Assembly: GCF_020497125.1 (NCBI RefSeq) | Contig: NC_059084.1 | Span: 4,615,501 to 4,679,500, forward strand | Length of the DNA stretch: 64,000 nt | DNA from: Mauremys mutica | Taxonomy: Eukaryota > Chordata > Testudines > Geoemydidae | Reading direction: 5' to 3' | In this document: positions 1 to 12,048 of the stretch, piece after piece | Layout of the letters: every line of letters begins with the position of its first letter | Position numbering within the stretch: the stretch's first letter is position 1 | Notes under the pieces: generated by a model | What the model saw: the letters and a program-made list of their open reading frames with translations, nothing else | The model's database searches: none | Told to the model about the DNA's origin: nothing | Position numbers and translations under genes: made by a program

Positions 1-771
<771 letters not shown>

Positions 772-860
772 ATTGCAAGCTGTGTGGGACAGGGACCATC
801 TTTCCCTCTTTGTATGCACAGTGGCTAGCAGAAAGGGGTGCAGAGCAGGGCTCCTAGGTT
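772..860 (+). repeat. L2-like LINE 3' tail fragment
   Basis: The segment reads as a degraded L2 3' end: 'gattgcaagctgtgtgg', then 'gggaccatcttt', then 'tttgtatgcacagtggctag'. The same module order is seen at 44,649-44,762. This is recognition by memory of the L2 tail and the copy is short. Confidence 0.45.
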
Positions 861-1627
861 GCCTACATACAGACTAATAACAAGACAGCATGTGATGCAG
901 CAGCATTTGTCTCAGAAGGATTGTCACTCACGGTACCGCCCTGATTGTTTGCATTGCTCCTGGCAGCACCTCTCAATGTGTCTTCCTTCAGCTGGGGAGC
1001 GTGCACGGGCAGATAGCACCTGTGCTCAGCTGCTCGCCAGGAAGCACCCTCCACAACTTACCGCTGCTTTTCAAACAGTTGAGGCCCAGCTGCACCTACA
1101 TTTTAAAAAAATGTCTTCCCAAGAGCACACGTGCTTGGAGCTGCGTGGGCAAACAGGGTAAATGCACCTGCATGTGGCGAGTGAGGCGTGACCCAGCCTT
1201 GTCAGCCCTCGGAGGTGCACTCGTCCAAATTGCATCCATAATCATGGAGGTTCCTTCGCCAGAGCATTTCTTGCCTGAGGGCCTCTGTCAGGAGAGAACA
1301 GCGCAGGCAGGCTCCCAAGAGTAACTGCGACCTGGGCCCCACAAAACCTTTCAAGCCAATACTCTCATCTCCCTCAAACAAATAACTCTGTCGTCTCTCT
1401 TCCCTCCATATCCACAGTCCCAGTGCCTTCCCCTGCAGGCTGTCAATCAGTATGAGCGGTGAGGATTGTTTGGGGGAGGCACCTGTCCAGAGAGGATGGG
1501 GCTGAGACCCGCCCAACTCCTCACACAGGCTGCAAACAGTTCCTCATCAACATTGACCTCTGGGGGATGAGAACCAGCAACCCAGGGCCTACAGGCGATC
1601 TCGCCAATTGCCTATCCTTGAGCCACC
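861..1627. other. Unassigned stretch before the LTR
   Basis: No recognisable gene or repeat. Minus-strand and plus-strand open frames of about 100 codons overlap each other and look like chance frames. A good minus-strand donor (GTAAGT at about 1,065-1,070) has no convincing exon behind it. Confidence 0.4.
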
Positions 1628-2713
1628 TGTGACGGGTTCCCCCTGGGTGCTACCTGGAACTGGGGTACTACTGAACCCTCTGACCCACCAGCCTGGCCTC
1701 CCTCTCACACTGCGCTGCTGTGACAAGTTGCAAATCCCGACAAGCTTGCACTTTCACCAGCATTCACACCGCTGCAGTTACATGCAGCCACCGGCTTCCC
1801 AGCTTCGGACCCCAGAGGTGTACCATCCTGCCCTGGTCAAATCAAGCCAGTATAAGGGTTTAACACCCAGTTCGCCTCTCCCTCAGTGTGAAGAGGGCCA
1901 TGCACACTTTTGGTAACCAAGCTGAGATTTCCCCTAGACACCTTAGTCAAATGCAAACTGGTTTAGATTAAAACACAAAATAAGTTTATTAACTACAAAA
2001 GAATAGATTTTAAGTGATAGCAACAGATCAAAGCAGATTACCTAGTAAATAAACAAAACCACAAAGTGAGCTGAACGTACTAGATAGGTAGGATATGAAT
2101 TAGCAAATTCTCACCCTGAGTGATAAACAGGTTGGCAGATTCTTAAGGCACAAGCTGCCTTTGCTTTGCAGCTCGGGTTTCCCAGGTTTTCATACACAGG
2201 CTTGAAATCCCTCTAGCCCGGGACCATCACTTCCCCCCGTTCAGTCTTTGTTCCTCAGGTGTTTCCAAGTGTGTTGTTGTAAGGAGGGTGAGGTACCAGC
2301 ATGATGTCATTTCCCCCTTTTATATCTTCTTCCCCTTGCTGGAAAGCTCTTTTGCTGCGACCTGGGTCAAACAGTTCCCACTGGGTGCTGCTCTCTCTGA
2401 GAGGTTTCTATGGTACGCAGTTCCTGGGGTCATCCTTGTGCTTGTCTGCATTTCCTCAATAAGCCATTAACATTGTTTGGCCTTTTTCCTGTTGTACCCG
2501 AAAGGCTGCTTGTGGGTGTTTTCAACCTCACACCATGTTTCAGTAACACACACATGGCCAAACTTCCTAACTTCACCTACAACGATCTCTCATTGGATTG
2601 TATGTGCTATTACTGCCTAGCAGAGCAGGAATTTCAGAATAATACCTCACAAGGCATACTTTGTACAAACCATATCCTAATGACATGACAGTGGTGAATA
2701 AGGGGGTGTCACA
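1628..2713 (-). mobile_element. Solo LTR, minus orientation
   Basis: The element begins TGTGACGGG and ends GGTGTCACA, so it has TG...CA ends with a 6-bp inverted repeat (TGTGAC/GTCACA). On the minus strand a TATA box (TATAAAAG, 2,317-2,324) is followed about 330 bp downstream by a poly(A) signal (AATAAA, 1,985-1,990). That is the U3-R-U5 order expected of an LTR in minus orientation. Flanks give an imperfect 5-bp duplication (ccacc at 1,623-1,627 and ccagc at 2,714-2,718). No internal region or second LTR is seen, so it is a solo LTR of 1,086 bp. A diverged relative lies at 43,648-44,020. I cannot say from the LTR alone whether the parent was Gypsy-like or an endogenous retrovirus. Confidence 0.7.
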
Positions 2714-3720
2714 CCAGCCACTCCCCCGCTGGGTGTGATTTAACGCTGGCGTGGCTGCTGCATCTTCCCCATGATAAATGGGAGAGCTCCACCTTTTTGA
2801 ATTCCCGTTTCATTACTGTAAAATTGGTGCTGTGCTAGAGCTTGATGGGGGGCGGGGGACGTGCTGTTTCCTTCCCTTTCACAGAAGAGTGTATGTGACG
2901 TTCCAAGGAACCGTTCTGTAAAGCTGTCCCAGCCAGCCGTGACTTTGCTAGTTAGGAATCCAATTACAACGAATGCTCAGGGCTGTTACGCACTAATGCA
3001 CCGGCCAGAAAGCACTTGCTTATTCCTTCCCCCTGCCTCCACCTGCCCTGAAATCCTCAGTCACACATAGTGCTGGGAGATAACAGCCCCTTCCTCAACT
3101 CCCTTCGGGGGGGCGGGGGGGGCGCTCAAGGGCAAATAGCAATGAGCTCCCAGGTTTAGCTGTTACAGGGCTCATCCAGGACCTTCTGCAGCCACCAAGG
3201 GGATCAGCTGCAAAATCAGTCCCCCTCTCCAGTGTGTTCCCTAGGTCCAGCGGGGAGGAAGAGCAGTGGTGCAGGGGCACTGTCCTGGCAGGATCATTTA
3301 AGGGACAGGGTTAATCTCCAAATCACAAGACGTTGGCCCTGACCAAAGGGGACCTGAATGCTTACAGGCCCCACTGAGCGAGCCAGGGCATTTCCCAGCC
3401 GTGCCTGGTGCCTTGCTGTCCCCGCAAGGATTGCCAGAGCAGAGCCGTCGTGCACCAAATTTGACATCCCGTCTCTGAGAGCTGCCAGTGCCAGGTGAAT
3501 CAGAGGAAGGTGCAAACCCCATCCATGGGGGTCGCGTGCTCATGGGGAAGCCACTTCCCTGCCCTGGCAGCTAGAGGTGTCTCATCCCAATGCGGGAAAG
3601 ATTCTCTCATTTATATTTTACATAAACTTTTCAGCAGAGTGCAGCTCCACCCCGGAGGTAGCAAGACCTCCAGGAGACCTCCTGCTCACCCCTGCTCCGA
3701 GAGAGAGTCTGGCTCCCAAA
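2714..3720. other. Unassigned stretch
   Basis: No gene recognised. It contains a G-run (3,105-3,122) and two overlapping minus-strand frames of 73 and 81 codons with no splice support. Confidence 0.4.
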
Positions 3721-3728
3721 GCCAGAGC

Positions 3729-3983
3729 CAGGGCCAGCTCCAGGCACCAGCGCAGGAAGCAGGTACTTGGGGCAGCCAATGGAAAGGGGCAGCACATCTG
3801 GGTCTTCGGCGGCGGGTCCCTCAGTCCCTCTCGGAGCGAAGGACCCGCTGCTGAATTGCCGCTGAAGAATGACGTGGCAGGGTAGAGCTGCTGCCAAAGT
3901 GCCGCCGATCGTGGCTTTATCGTTTCCCTCCCCCGCTCCCGCTTCGCTGCTTGGGGGCGGCAGAAAATCTGGAGCCGGCCCTG
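3729..3983 (+). mobile_element. Non-autonomous hAT-type element, 255 bp
   Basis: Termini are CAGGGCCAGCTCCAGG and, in reverse complement of the right end, CAGGGCCGGCTCCAG, a clear inverted repeat. The element is flanked by an exact 8-bp duplication, gccagagc (3,721-3,728 and 3,984-3,991), the hallmark of hAT transposition. The interior is GC-rich and partly self-complementary and has no transposase. Overlapping open frames of 100-176 codons in this area are produced by the GC-rich repeat. Confidence 0.85.
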
Positions 3984-3991
3984 GCCAGAGC

Positions 3992-4854
3992 GCAAGACTC
4001 CCCAGCGCTGTCCTAAAGCAGCAGGGCTGAGTGTGCGGCCCCCCGTGTGACCTGGAAACAACAACAGGCTGGGACTCACCCCCCTCGGCGCTCAGCCCCG
4101 TGGTTTCAGTGCACATACCCAGCGCCGGACTGGGATGTCCAAATGCTGCCAAGAGATTCAAATGGGGAGTTCAAGCGACATTGCACAGCCCGCTCCAGGG
4201 ATGGTCCTTCCAGAATTTAAGCCCAACATTTGGACACTAAAGCTGCCTAGAAACCCCCTCCTCCCCAACACAACCACCTTGTGCTTTGCAATGCTCATGA
4301 GATGGGCATGGAAGATGCAGCCCAGAGCCAGAGTGAGGGAACAAGTGACTAGCTCTTTGCAAGTGCACTGCACCCACTCTCTCCAGAGCAAGGGGGCCAC
4401 CCTCACAAATTGCAGGGATTGGGACGATTTAATCTGCTCAGTGCAGAAAGAAGCAGCCGCCGATGATGGGAGGTGAAGGGACGGATGCATTGAACATTAT
4501 GCAAGAGAAAGATAGGGGCTGGAACTGCTTCTGCAGCTCACAGCTCCTGCAAATGAGTGGGCCAATGTCTAGGGCCCACTGTTGTCAACCAGGCACCAGC
4601 AAGTGACCTCCAGCAAAATGCAAAAACCTCATTGATGGCGCTGGGAGCACATGGCCTGGGCTGGCGCAGTGGCATCACTTACACCTGGACCCTGTTGTTC
4701 TGAAGAGGATGGAAGAGTACAAGAACAGCTTGAGATTCAGCAAAGGCTCCTCTGGTCCTGGTGGACCTGCCGGCTTGCTGCTGAGAAGAGATTTTCTGTA
4801 GTCAGGCTGCTAACAACTGGAAACCCCCAAAACAGACTCCAGGGGACCACTCAC
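3992..4854. other. Unassigned stretch
   Basis: No gene or known repeat recognised. Frames of about 110 codons on both strands (4,135-4,490) overlap one another and have no splice-site support. Confidence 0.35.
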
Positions 4855-4920
4855 CCTCTGCCCCACCCCAGTCGTGGCTCCCCTAAATATCCCCACAGAA
4901 ACCCTTTCTCAATAAGCTCC
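4855..4920 (-). CDS. Possible internal exon, unidentified
   Basis: On the minus strand a pyrimidine-rich acceptor (ttctctgcctcctagtgcag) precedes 66 bp open in one frame, followed by a good donor (AGG|GTGAGT). The peptide begins ELIEKGFLWGYLGEP. The incoming phase would accept the exon at 9,550-9,641 (AG+G gives an arginine codon), but that match has a one-in-three chance of occurring at random. I do not recognise the sequence. Confidence 0.15.
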
Positions 4921-4984
4921 CTGCACTAGGAGGCAGAGAACCCTCGAGCATCCACTTCCTCTCCCCTGCGTCTCTGGAGGTTAA

Positions 4985-5225
4985 GAGCATGAGGCTGGGA
5001 GCCTGGATTGGAATCTTGGCATGGCCATGCGACCCTAGGCAAGTCACAGAATCATAGGAGTGGAAGGACCTCGAGAGATCATCTAGTCCAGGCCCATGCA
5101 CTCATGGCAGGACTAAGTATTATCTAGACCATCCCCGACAGGTGTTTGTCTCTCATCCTCTCTGTGTCTTGCTTCCCTCAGCTGTTAAATGGGATTCCTT
5201 ATGGAGACGCACAGGGCTCAGAGCT
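4985..5225 (+). repeat. MIR-like CORE-SINE, split by a CR1 insertion
   Basis: Left arm (to about 5,043) ends in the MIR-like 'gcgaccctaggcaagtcac'. Right arm (from about 5,150) resumes with 'ctctgtgtcttgcttcc' and 'ctgttaaatgggat'. The CR1 fragment lies exactly between the two halves of the SINE. Confidence 0.6.
5044..5150 (-). mobile_element. CR1 LINE 3' end, 5'-truncated
   Basis: Reads 'cagaatcataggagtgg' then 'gacctcgagagatcatctag' and continues to 'gacaggtgtttgtct', the reverse complement of a CR1 3' UTR. It is about 107 bp and strongly 5'-truncated, as is usual for CR1. It sits inside a MIR-like copy and so is younger than it. Confidence 0.75.
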
Positions 5226-7760
5226 CAGTGACTCCGGTGCTATGCCAGAGCAATGGCCTACCCGCTAGCCTTATTCATTGTCAACCTTGCTTGAAGCTTT
5301 TCTCTTAGTGGTCAACATGGGAAGAGGCATCGTTGAAAAGCAGTCAGACTGTAGAGCCCCATGGTGGGGACAAAAAGGCACATCCTGTCCCTTACCCAGG
5401 ATCCCAAGAAGTTTTCGGGCCTTACCCTCATGGTGTCCCAGCCAACATTCAGTAGAACCTAGCTTGTCAATGGCTTCAGTGCAGCCAGAGATACATGGCA
5501 CATCCCCACTTTCATTCACTCCAGCAGACCCTCCACGGCAAACAAAGTCCAAGATTCAAACTCATTCTGGTGGCAATGTGATAGGGTTAAACTTGCCTCC
5601 CAGGCTGTGTCACAAATAAGTTCCTCACACCGAATTCCTGCCTTCACCTTCAGCCACCTGGGACACAGTCTCCCCTCTCCCATCCAAGAAGCTGCCTCCT
5701 GCAGCTGGCCCATGCACTCTGATTCTCAACAGCGCTGTCATGCAGACCAGAATGTCCCATCAGGGACTGGAGCATTGGCCCTGGGTGCACATCGTGTGTC
5801 TTCATTGCCCTGGCCAAGTTCTGAAGCCTGCAGGTGGCTCTGGAGTTGTGGTAAAGTTTTCTTCTTCCCATTTGATTTTTACAGAAACTTCAGCGCTGCA
5901 AGGTCATTGCAACCTGGCTTAAGCTCAGTACAAAGCAAATAACATGTCACAAGCAGCAGTAGCAGGAAGGTGACTATTCCAATCCTTCACGGAGAATGTT
6001 TCTGGCCAGCAGGAGTTCTCTTCCTCTCAGGAGTCAGCCCAATTAGGTGGGGAAATCGGCCTGGGAGACCAAAGTCCACAGTTCCTTCTTAGTGCTCCTG
6101 AAGAGGAAGGTAATAATAGCCTTGGCTGGAGGCTGACACAGTCCACAAGTACAGCAATGGGGAGAGCTCATCGCAGGAACTACCTGGGCTGGGGGCCATA
6201 AGACGACCCCTTTCTGCACAGAAGCCCTGAGTCAAACCGTGCTCAGCAATGGAGCTTCCACCAATGATCACAGGTCCCGTTCGCTGCCCATATGGCCCAG
6301 GGCTGAATTTTTTAAATGTTTCTTATTAGCCACGGTGTTAGGGGAGGAAGGGTCGGCCGGTAGTTACAGCAGGGAACTGGGCATCAGAATTGTGCTCTCG
6401 ATGCTGCCTCACACTTACCACCTGCCCTTGGACGAGTTATTTAACTTCTTGGCCCCTCCATATGTCACAGCACATCGGATGACATGCGGGTCGGGGGAGC
6501 AGCGGGGAAAAGGACCATAGAACTGCTCTCCTGCTCCTAGGTAAGCAGGATCTTATCCACCCCACACCCTTCTTCGAGTTTGGTTTGGATTCTGTACAGG
6601 GAACCTCCTCCTTTGCCTGTCCTCATCTCCATGAAGGGAGGAGCTTTCTCTTCCGAGTCTCTGTTGAGATTGAGCTTTTCTGAGACAGAAGGAAGCTGAA
6701 TTCCCCAACGCCGCTGTGGCTCAGCCTGGGCTGGAGGGATAGGAAAGGGCCAGTACATGCTGAATATAGCTGGGGCATATTCGAGGCAAGCGAGAAGTAG
6801 GGAGCGGTGTTTGGAAGCGGCAAGTAGCGCTATGCCAGGATTCAGAGGGTCAGCTGCGTTCGTACTGCAATGTGCAGCGTCAACTTCCTTGTGTGAACAC
6901 TGGCTGATTAAGCAGGCGAAGAGAGACAATTAGTGCAGCAGGAACTCAGACATTCTGGGGTTACTACAACTAGTCCCATGTCCCTGCCATGGCAAACACC
7001 AGCCAGCTACGGGCAGCGGTGACGCGAACTTGCTGCCCCGTCCCTGCTTACAGTCCAGTGCCTTTTATCAGCCATGACCTTAAACGTTCTGCTCAGTGAC
7101 TCCCCTCCAGGAAGCCGCAGGTGTCGGAGTGTGGCCAGCTTTTCATCCTGGAAATAGCCAGGGGAGGAATGCCCCAAACCCACCCTCTTCCTGCACTGGC
7201 AATTGGATGCATGAGGAGTGCTCAGATGAGTGGAGCTTTTTCAAGAGCAAATTTTGCATCCGAGGATGGATGAGGCTGAACGGCAGCTTTGCCCTTGAGG
7301 GGCGGGATCATGCGTGGTGCCTCCAGCTGGCATAACACACACTGGCGCAGCCCAGGGGCAGGCGAGGGAATCCACCTTTCTTTCCTCCTGATTTTGGATT
7401 AGTCAAAGCCAAAAATGACCCTGGAGAGGGCAGCTCTGCGACACAGCACTGCTCCAGAATCCCCCCAGCGTTATAGCCCTGGGTTCGACATGCACCTTTC
7501 TATCCTGAGCCTTGTCCATCAGCACTTCGGCGGGTGGGGGGTGTCTCTGTAGAGCAGCCATCAGCTGCCGACGGTGCCTGCACCAGGAGAATTTTCCCCT
7601 GGCCATCTTAGAGGCGTTTAAGGCCTCTGTACACCACTACATCAGACAGGGGCTATAAGGGGCAGGAGAATCCCTCCTGAGATCTTTTGGGGGAATTTTG
7701 GGCTAGTGCTCAGGTGCGTGTGGGCACATGCATGAGTGTTGGGGCTGTGTGTACAGGAGG
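5226..7760. other. Unassigned stretch
   Basis: No recognised gene. A short MIR-like piece may lie at about 6,405-6,465 (cttggacgagttatttaac). The largest frame is 130 codons on the minus strand (6,537-6,929) without splice support. The rest looks like ordinary intergenic or intronic DNA. Confidence 0.35.
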
Positions 7761-7973
7761 GCAAGATTTTCAAAGAATCTGAATAGCAACTGAATAGCCT
7801 AAATACACACCCAATTTGTGCGCACTGTAACTGTGATTTTTGTGAGCACAAATTGGGGAACTGCACATGCTAGTTACCAGAACTGGCATTTGCACATGCA
7901 GTTACCCACTTTGCATGCACTAACTGCACGCATAACATAGGGGTGCGCTTTGAGACCCTTCAGAAATCTGGCC
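7761..7973. repeat. Palindromic MITE-like repeat (ATTTTCAAAG ends)
   Basis: Left end reads gcaagattttcaaagaatct; the right end reverse-complements to a similar ccagatttctgaagg. The interior has alternating 'gcacatgcagttaccc' type motifs in both orientations. Related sequence occurs at 25,740-25,885 and 41,555-41,705. Confidence 0.45.
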
Positions 7974-8164
7974 CAGGAGTCACAAAGAGTTTCTGTTGGA
8001 TATCCCACGACTCACGGAAACTAATGCAACAAGACATATTCAGAAGGTTCATATTCCAGGGATGTGGGTAAGGAGGGGAAAGACTTTGGGCTTTAACATT
8101 TTCTCTCCAGTACCCAACATATTTTCTGATGAAGGCCTGCTCTAGTAGTTTGAGCACAGGAGTG

Positions 8165-8335
8165 GGAGCCAGAGAATCCAGAGTCCTAATCCAGCTCTGA
8201 TTCAGATTCCTGCTGTGGCCTTGAGCAAATCACTTAACTTCTCCATGGTCACAACCCTTATTCCCTCATAGGGGTGTTGGGAGAATGAATTCGTTGGGGG
8301 CAGGAATCAGCAAAGATGCAAAATGCTATTTAAAA
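8165..8335 (+). repeat. MIR-like CORE-SINE
   Basis: Contains ccagctctgattcagattcc, then 'ccttgagcaaatcacttaac', then a degraded 3' half ending near 'aaaatgctatttaa'. The order matches a MIR-like SINE on the plus strand. Confidence 0.55.
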
Positions 8336-8339
8336 CACC

Positions 8340-9545
8340 CAGGATTCAGTTCCATGTGTTAAGCAAGTTGCTCATTTAAGCGCCATGCACATCTTTGCAT
8401 GTCTCTTCCCCATCGTGGAGGACTCACCAGGTTACGATTTTACATGGGCAAATCTTCCAGTGAGCTCAACGGCAGCATGGACAGGAAGGAGATTGTTATG
8501 TGCCTGTATAGAGCCTTTCCTCATTATGGCCGAAATCGGCTTGCATCCCCACAGTTCACCCCCATTCATACCCCGCTAAACACCGGAGAGGGAGGGCTGG
8601 TTCTAATGCAGAACATGACTATTTGCCCACAGATATCAAAGTAACCAGCAATGATGGGAAAAGGAAAACAAAGTGCCTGAGCATAACAATGGCTCTTTAA
8701 AACCAAACAAAGCCACAGCACCACTTATCCAAATAACCCACCCACGGGGTAATAGGCACTTAGGAACCCGCAATTTCCCCAGACAGGAGCGAGCCATGCA
8801 GAACTCTTGGCGGTTCAGCACGTTTGCACAAATTGGCAAGCTGTCTGAAATCGCCTATCCCCCTAACTGGCTGAGATTACACCTCGAACGTGACCGCTAA
8901 GCCAAACAGATGCAGCCCTGCACCTGGAAACCCTTTCAGAGCATATCATAAAATATTTCCTTCGCTTGCTCCAGATGAGAATCTTTCGATTTTCCTTCCC
9001 CCACCCCAGTGATTTTCAGACTCTCTCTGCTGGCCTGGGCAGCTGCAGTCCTGAGCAGTAAGCTCCCAGCGGGACTTCCTCAAGCTCTAGCGGAGGTCCG
9101 AAGAAGCAGGCTCTGAGGATGGGAACAGCACGCTCCGAGCCCTACTCATCTGCAGGTTCTCTCTCTCGTTATTTCTGCTCAGCTGGAAGCTTGGCACAAG
9201 TCCCTGGGCTCCTGAAGGTGGTAAATGGGGAAGTGTAATGAATCAATGCTCGTCTTCCAGATGGCTGAACTAAACTGTCTCTCTGATAAACTCACAGCCA
9301 TGAATATCAAACACTGGTGTTTCAGGGACCGAGGTAGAGGCTGCCTTAAAGGCTGTTCTACTGGGAAGAGACCAAGGAACCATCTGCAAGGTATCTGCCT
9401 TTTAACGTCCTCCTTCCATGGGTCACCTGTGAAAGGGCTGCGAGGCGAGGGTTTCGAATACAGTCAAATCGCTTTGCATTAATTCACCAGGCTTTTCTTC
9501 ATTAGCTTCTCTCGCTTGCAGGGACAGCAAAAGTTGAGACCTTTC
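8340..9545. other. Unassigned stretch
   Basis: No gene or repeat recognised. Frames here are under 90 codons. A plus-strand acceptor-like site (cttctctcgcttgcag, ending at 9,521) has an open frame behind it, but this overlaps the antisense signal-peptide candidate at 9,550-9,641; at most one is likely to be real. Confidence 0.35.
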
Positions 9546-9549
9546 TCAC

Positions 9550-9641
9550 CTTGGATGCCTGCATTGGGGACGTGGAGTCAGCCAGCAGGGAGAGAAGACA
9601 AGCGTCAGAGCAGTTAGGATTAAAAGCCAAGCGGATGCCAT
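9550..9641 (-). CDS. Possible first coding exon with a signal peptide
   Basis: On the minus strand an ATG in a near-ideal context (gggccATGG) opens 30 codons plus two bases, then a good donor (AAG|GTGAGA). The first residues, MASAWLLILTALTLVFSPCW, have the short N-region, hydrophobic core and small residues of a secretory signal peptide, and the tail is proline- and cysteine-containing. I do not recognise the protein. No TATA box or confirmed following exon is visible; the 66-bp candidate at 4,855-4,920 has a compatible phase. A chance hydrophobic frame is the main alternative. Confidence 0.25.
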
Positions 9642-9649
9642 GGCCCATT

Positions 9650-10240
9650 TCTGATGGCACTGCGTGACAGGGGGCTTTGCTCCCTAGTCCCCAGTGAAGC
9701 AGGACTCAACCCCAGCGCCTTTGCACAGGTGCTCAGGGGAAGGGGTACAAGGATGGCTGCTTGGGACAGAGTTGGGGAAGTCAGGGGGGGCACCCAGGGC
9801 TCACAGGGCAGGGCTGGAGCCCTAGCTGCTGCCTAGTCCTTTTCTGACGGTAGCCACTTAAATTTTCCTCTCTCCTAGCAAGAGACCTTGCTGACCACAG
9901 CTGCATTTCTCCACTGAGCCACTGCCCCAGCTGACAGTCTGTGGGTCACCACTACTCAGGCACCCAGAGGTGAATCACCACAGGGAGGGGGTGAGATCTC
10001 ACCCAAGGCTTGAGAGCTTTGACTGTCCCTGATGAGCAAATTACATTGACATCAGGAGAAAGGAGCCTGCGAGTCCATGGATGCAGCAGTGGGTCCTGAG
10101 CAGAGTGGTCACGGTTTGACAGGATGGGCTCAGCACAGACGGCAGCAGGGCAGCTTCCTCATGCTGGCCTGCCCGTCCATGGAGATCCAGCCCTGCTGCC
10201 CGGGAGGGTGAAAGGGGAGTTTAATCTCCATGGGTCATCT
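9650..10240. other. Unassigned stretch
   Basis: I see nothing recognisable. If the signal-peptide exon at 9,550-9,641 is real, its promoter and 5' UTR would lie here, but no TATA box or CpG cluster is evident. Confidence 0.35.
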
Positions 10241-10502
10241 AGGGCTTATGTACACAGAGCCGTAGCGCGTGGCAAGCTGAGGCTGTGTGAATCTGCTGCG
10301 CACTGACTGGCCAGGGGGTCCTGCTCTTGGGCACTACAAGTCCCCTAGCGCACGTTGACCTACTCCCACGTCAAGCAGCAGCGGGTCAAAGTGCACCAGG
10401 GACCTTTTAGTGCACGGCAGCAGGGTCCGCGCAGCCAGTTAGCGAGCTGCACATCCACACCCCTGCTTCCCGTGCACTAAGCTGCCATACGGACAAGCCT
10501 TC
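10241..10502. repeat. Probable MITE with weak terminal repeats
   Basis: Left end ctagggcttatgtacacag and right end (reverse complement) gaaggcttgtccgtatgg share an AGGCTT-GT-(A/C) pattern. Subterminal gcgcgtgg/gtgcacgg motifs are also inverted. The GGCTTGTNTACAC end is a recurring theme in this window. Confidence 0.4.
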
Positions 10503-10504
10503 AG

Positions 10505-11425
10505 CCCTGGACGTCTCTGCCAACACTGCCAAGGGGAAGTGGGTCCCTATTAGTACAAACTGGATTGTGGGCACTTGGCAAACCCGGAACTTGACTGAAA
10601 CCCACCAAACTCATTTTACAAAGGGGAGGGGGCCACTGAACTGCCCCCCAGGCACTCACAGTGTGGACTGAGCACTGGGGAAAGGACATTAAACGTCAGC
10701 TGCATCCTGGCCAGGAGGAGGCAGGATGAACACGCAGCTGGAACGAGATATTGCAAGTTTAAAGCCAGACGTGCGTACTGCATAGTGTCTTAGGGTCTGA
10801 GTCAAAGTCAATGGCAAGGCTCCCCAGGTCGTCAGTGCTCCTCAAGCACCAAAGGAAGTTACAGCCCGGTTGTAGCTGGTGGGGCTGGTTTCTAATGCTG
10901 CAGAATTAAATCAGAGGCCGAGACATTCAGCACAGAGAGACACGGTCCTCTCTTTGCACACAGTGACGCTGAGCTGGAGACACAAAGCAAAATGCTTCTG
11001 GCACCCTTAACTCAGCCTCTGATGACAGGAGTTTGTACTGGAAATGAAAGACCTGATGATGCTGAATTGCTGGTGTCAGCACCTTTTGCCTCCCTCCATG
11101 GAAACACTCCAGTGATGAGGCAGCACTGACTAGTCCCTTATCGTTAATAGCTAGTAATAACGAATACAGTGCCCCTGTGGGTCCACCTGCCGACTTCCTT
11201 CCACAACAGGCCACTCAGGACACTGGTGAGGCCTTTTGCAATGCTCCCCCAGTCCTGGCTGGAGCAAAATGCAGTAGGCCGCCACATGGCAGCTTTGTGG
11301 AGAAAGAACGCCGGGGCAGTCACTGCAGAGATGGGGCCAGAACCAAACCCCTGGACTGTGGGGGAGTTTGGTCCAGACTCTGGAGCTCAGGCAGGTACTG
11401 AATGCCATGCATCAAGTAAGCTTTA
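10505..11425. other. Unassigned stretch
   Basis: No gene or repeat recognised. Frames up to 95 codons occur on both strands at 10,927-11,426 and overlap, which points to chance. Confidence 0.35.
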
Positions 11426-11430
11426 GCGTC

Positions 11431-11663
11431 AGTCTACAATGCAGTTGGAGGTGTGTGATTGCAGCTCTTTAATCTAGTTCGCCTGGGTACTAACAGCAGT
11501 GAAGACACGGCAGCATAGGCCGTACAAGCCGGCCTGGAAGCCTGGGTACATATTTGCATTCCTAGCTCGTGCGGCTGTCTTCACTGCTATTTTATCCAGG
11601 CTAGTTAGACAGAAGCTAGGCTGGGTACGTCTACCTGAGCTGCAATCACACCTCCAATTGCAC
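11431..11663. repeat. Palindromic MITE (GTCTAC ends)
   Basis: Left arm carries gcagttggaggtgtgtgatt and the right arm, reversed, carries gcaattggaggtgtgattgc. Both arms also contain 'agcagtgaagaca' in opposite orientation. The element is self-complementary and non-coding. It lies 20 bp from the hAT element at 11,684. Confidence 0.6.
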
Positions 11664-11683
11664 TATCAACATTCCCTAAGGGG

Positions 11684-11904
11684 CAGGGGCGGCTCTAGGC
11701 ATTTTGCCGCCCCAAGCACGGCAGGCAGGCTGCCTCCAGTCGTGCCTGCGGGAGGTCCGCCAAAGCCGCGGGACCAGCGGACTCTCCGCAGGCAAACCGC
11801 CGGAGGCAGCCTGCCTGCCGCCCTCGCGGCGCCGGCAAAGCGCCCCCCCGCGGCTTGCCGCCCCAAGGACGCGCTTGGCGTGCTGGGGCCTGGAGCCGCC
11901 CGTG
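11684..11904 (+). mobile_element. Non-autonomous hAT-type element, 221 bp
   Basis: Termini CAGGGGCGGCTCTAGGC and, reversed, CACGGGCGGCTCCAGGC form the inverted repeat. Target duplication is exact: ctaagggg at 11,676-11,683 and 11,905-11,912. The interior is very GC-rich and palindromic (gcctgcgggaggtccgcc against its inverse). Related copies lie at 33,308-33,470 and 61,427-61,645. The long frames predicted here (174-216 codons) come from this composition. Confidence 0.9.
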
Positions 11905-12048
11905 CTAAGGGGACGCTGCAGCACGGTCTGTACAACACAGAGCCCATGTCCACTCCAGGTCCCCAGGCCTGCTCAGTGCAGGACACCAGCATGCACGCTG
12001 CTGATGCACCCACGGGCCACTGAACCCCAGCGGCAGGTGCAGCCTGCC

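Noticed and set aside
1628..2713. Intact endogenous retrovirus
   Set aside because: Only a solo LTR is present; there is no second LTR and no internal coding region in the flanks.
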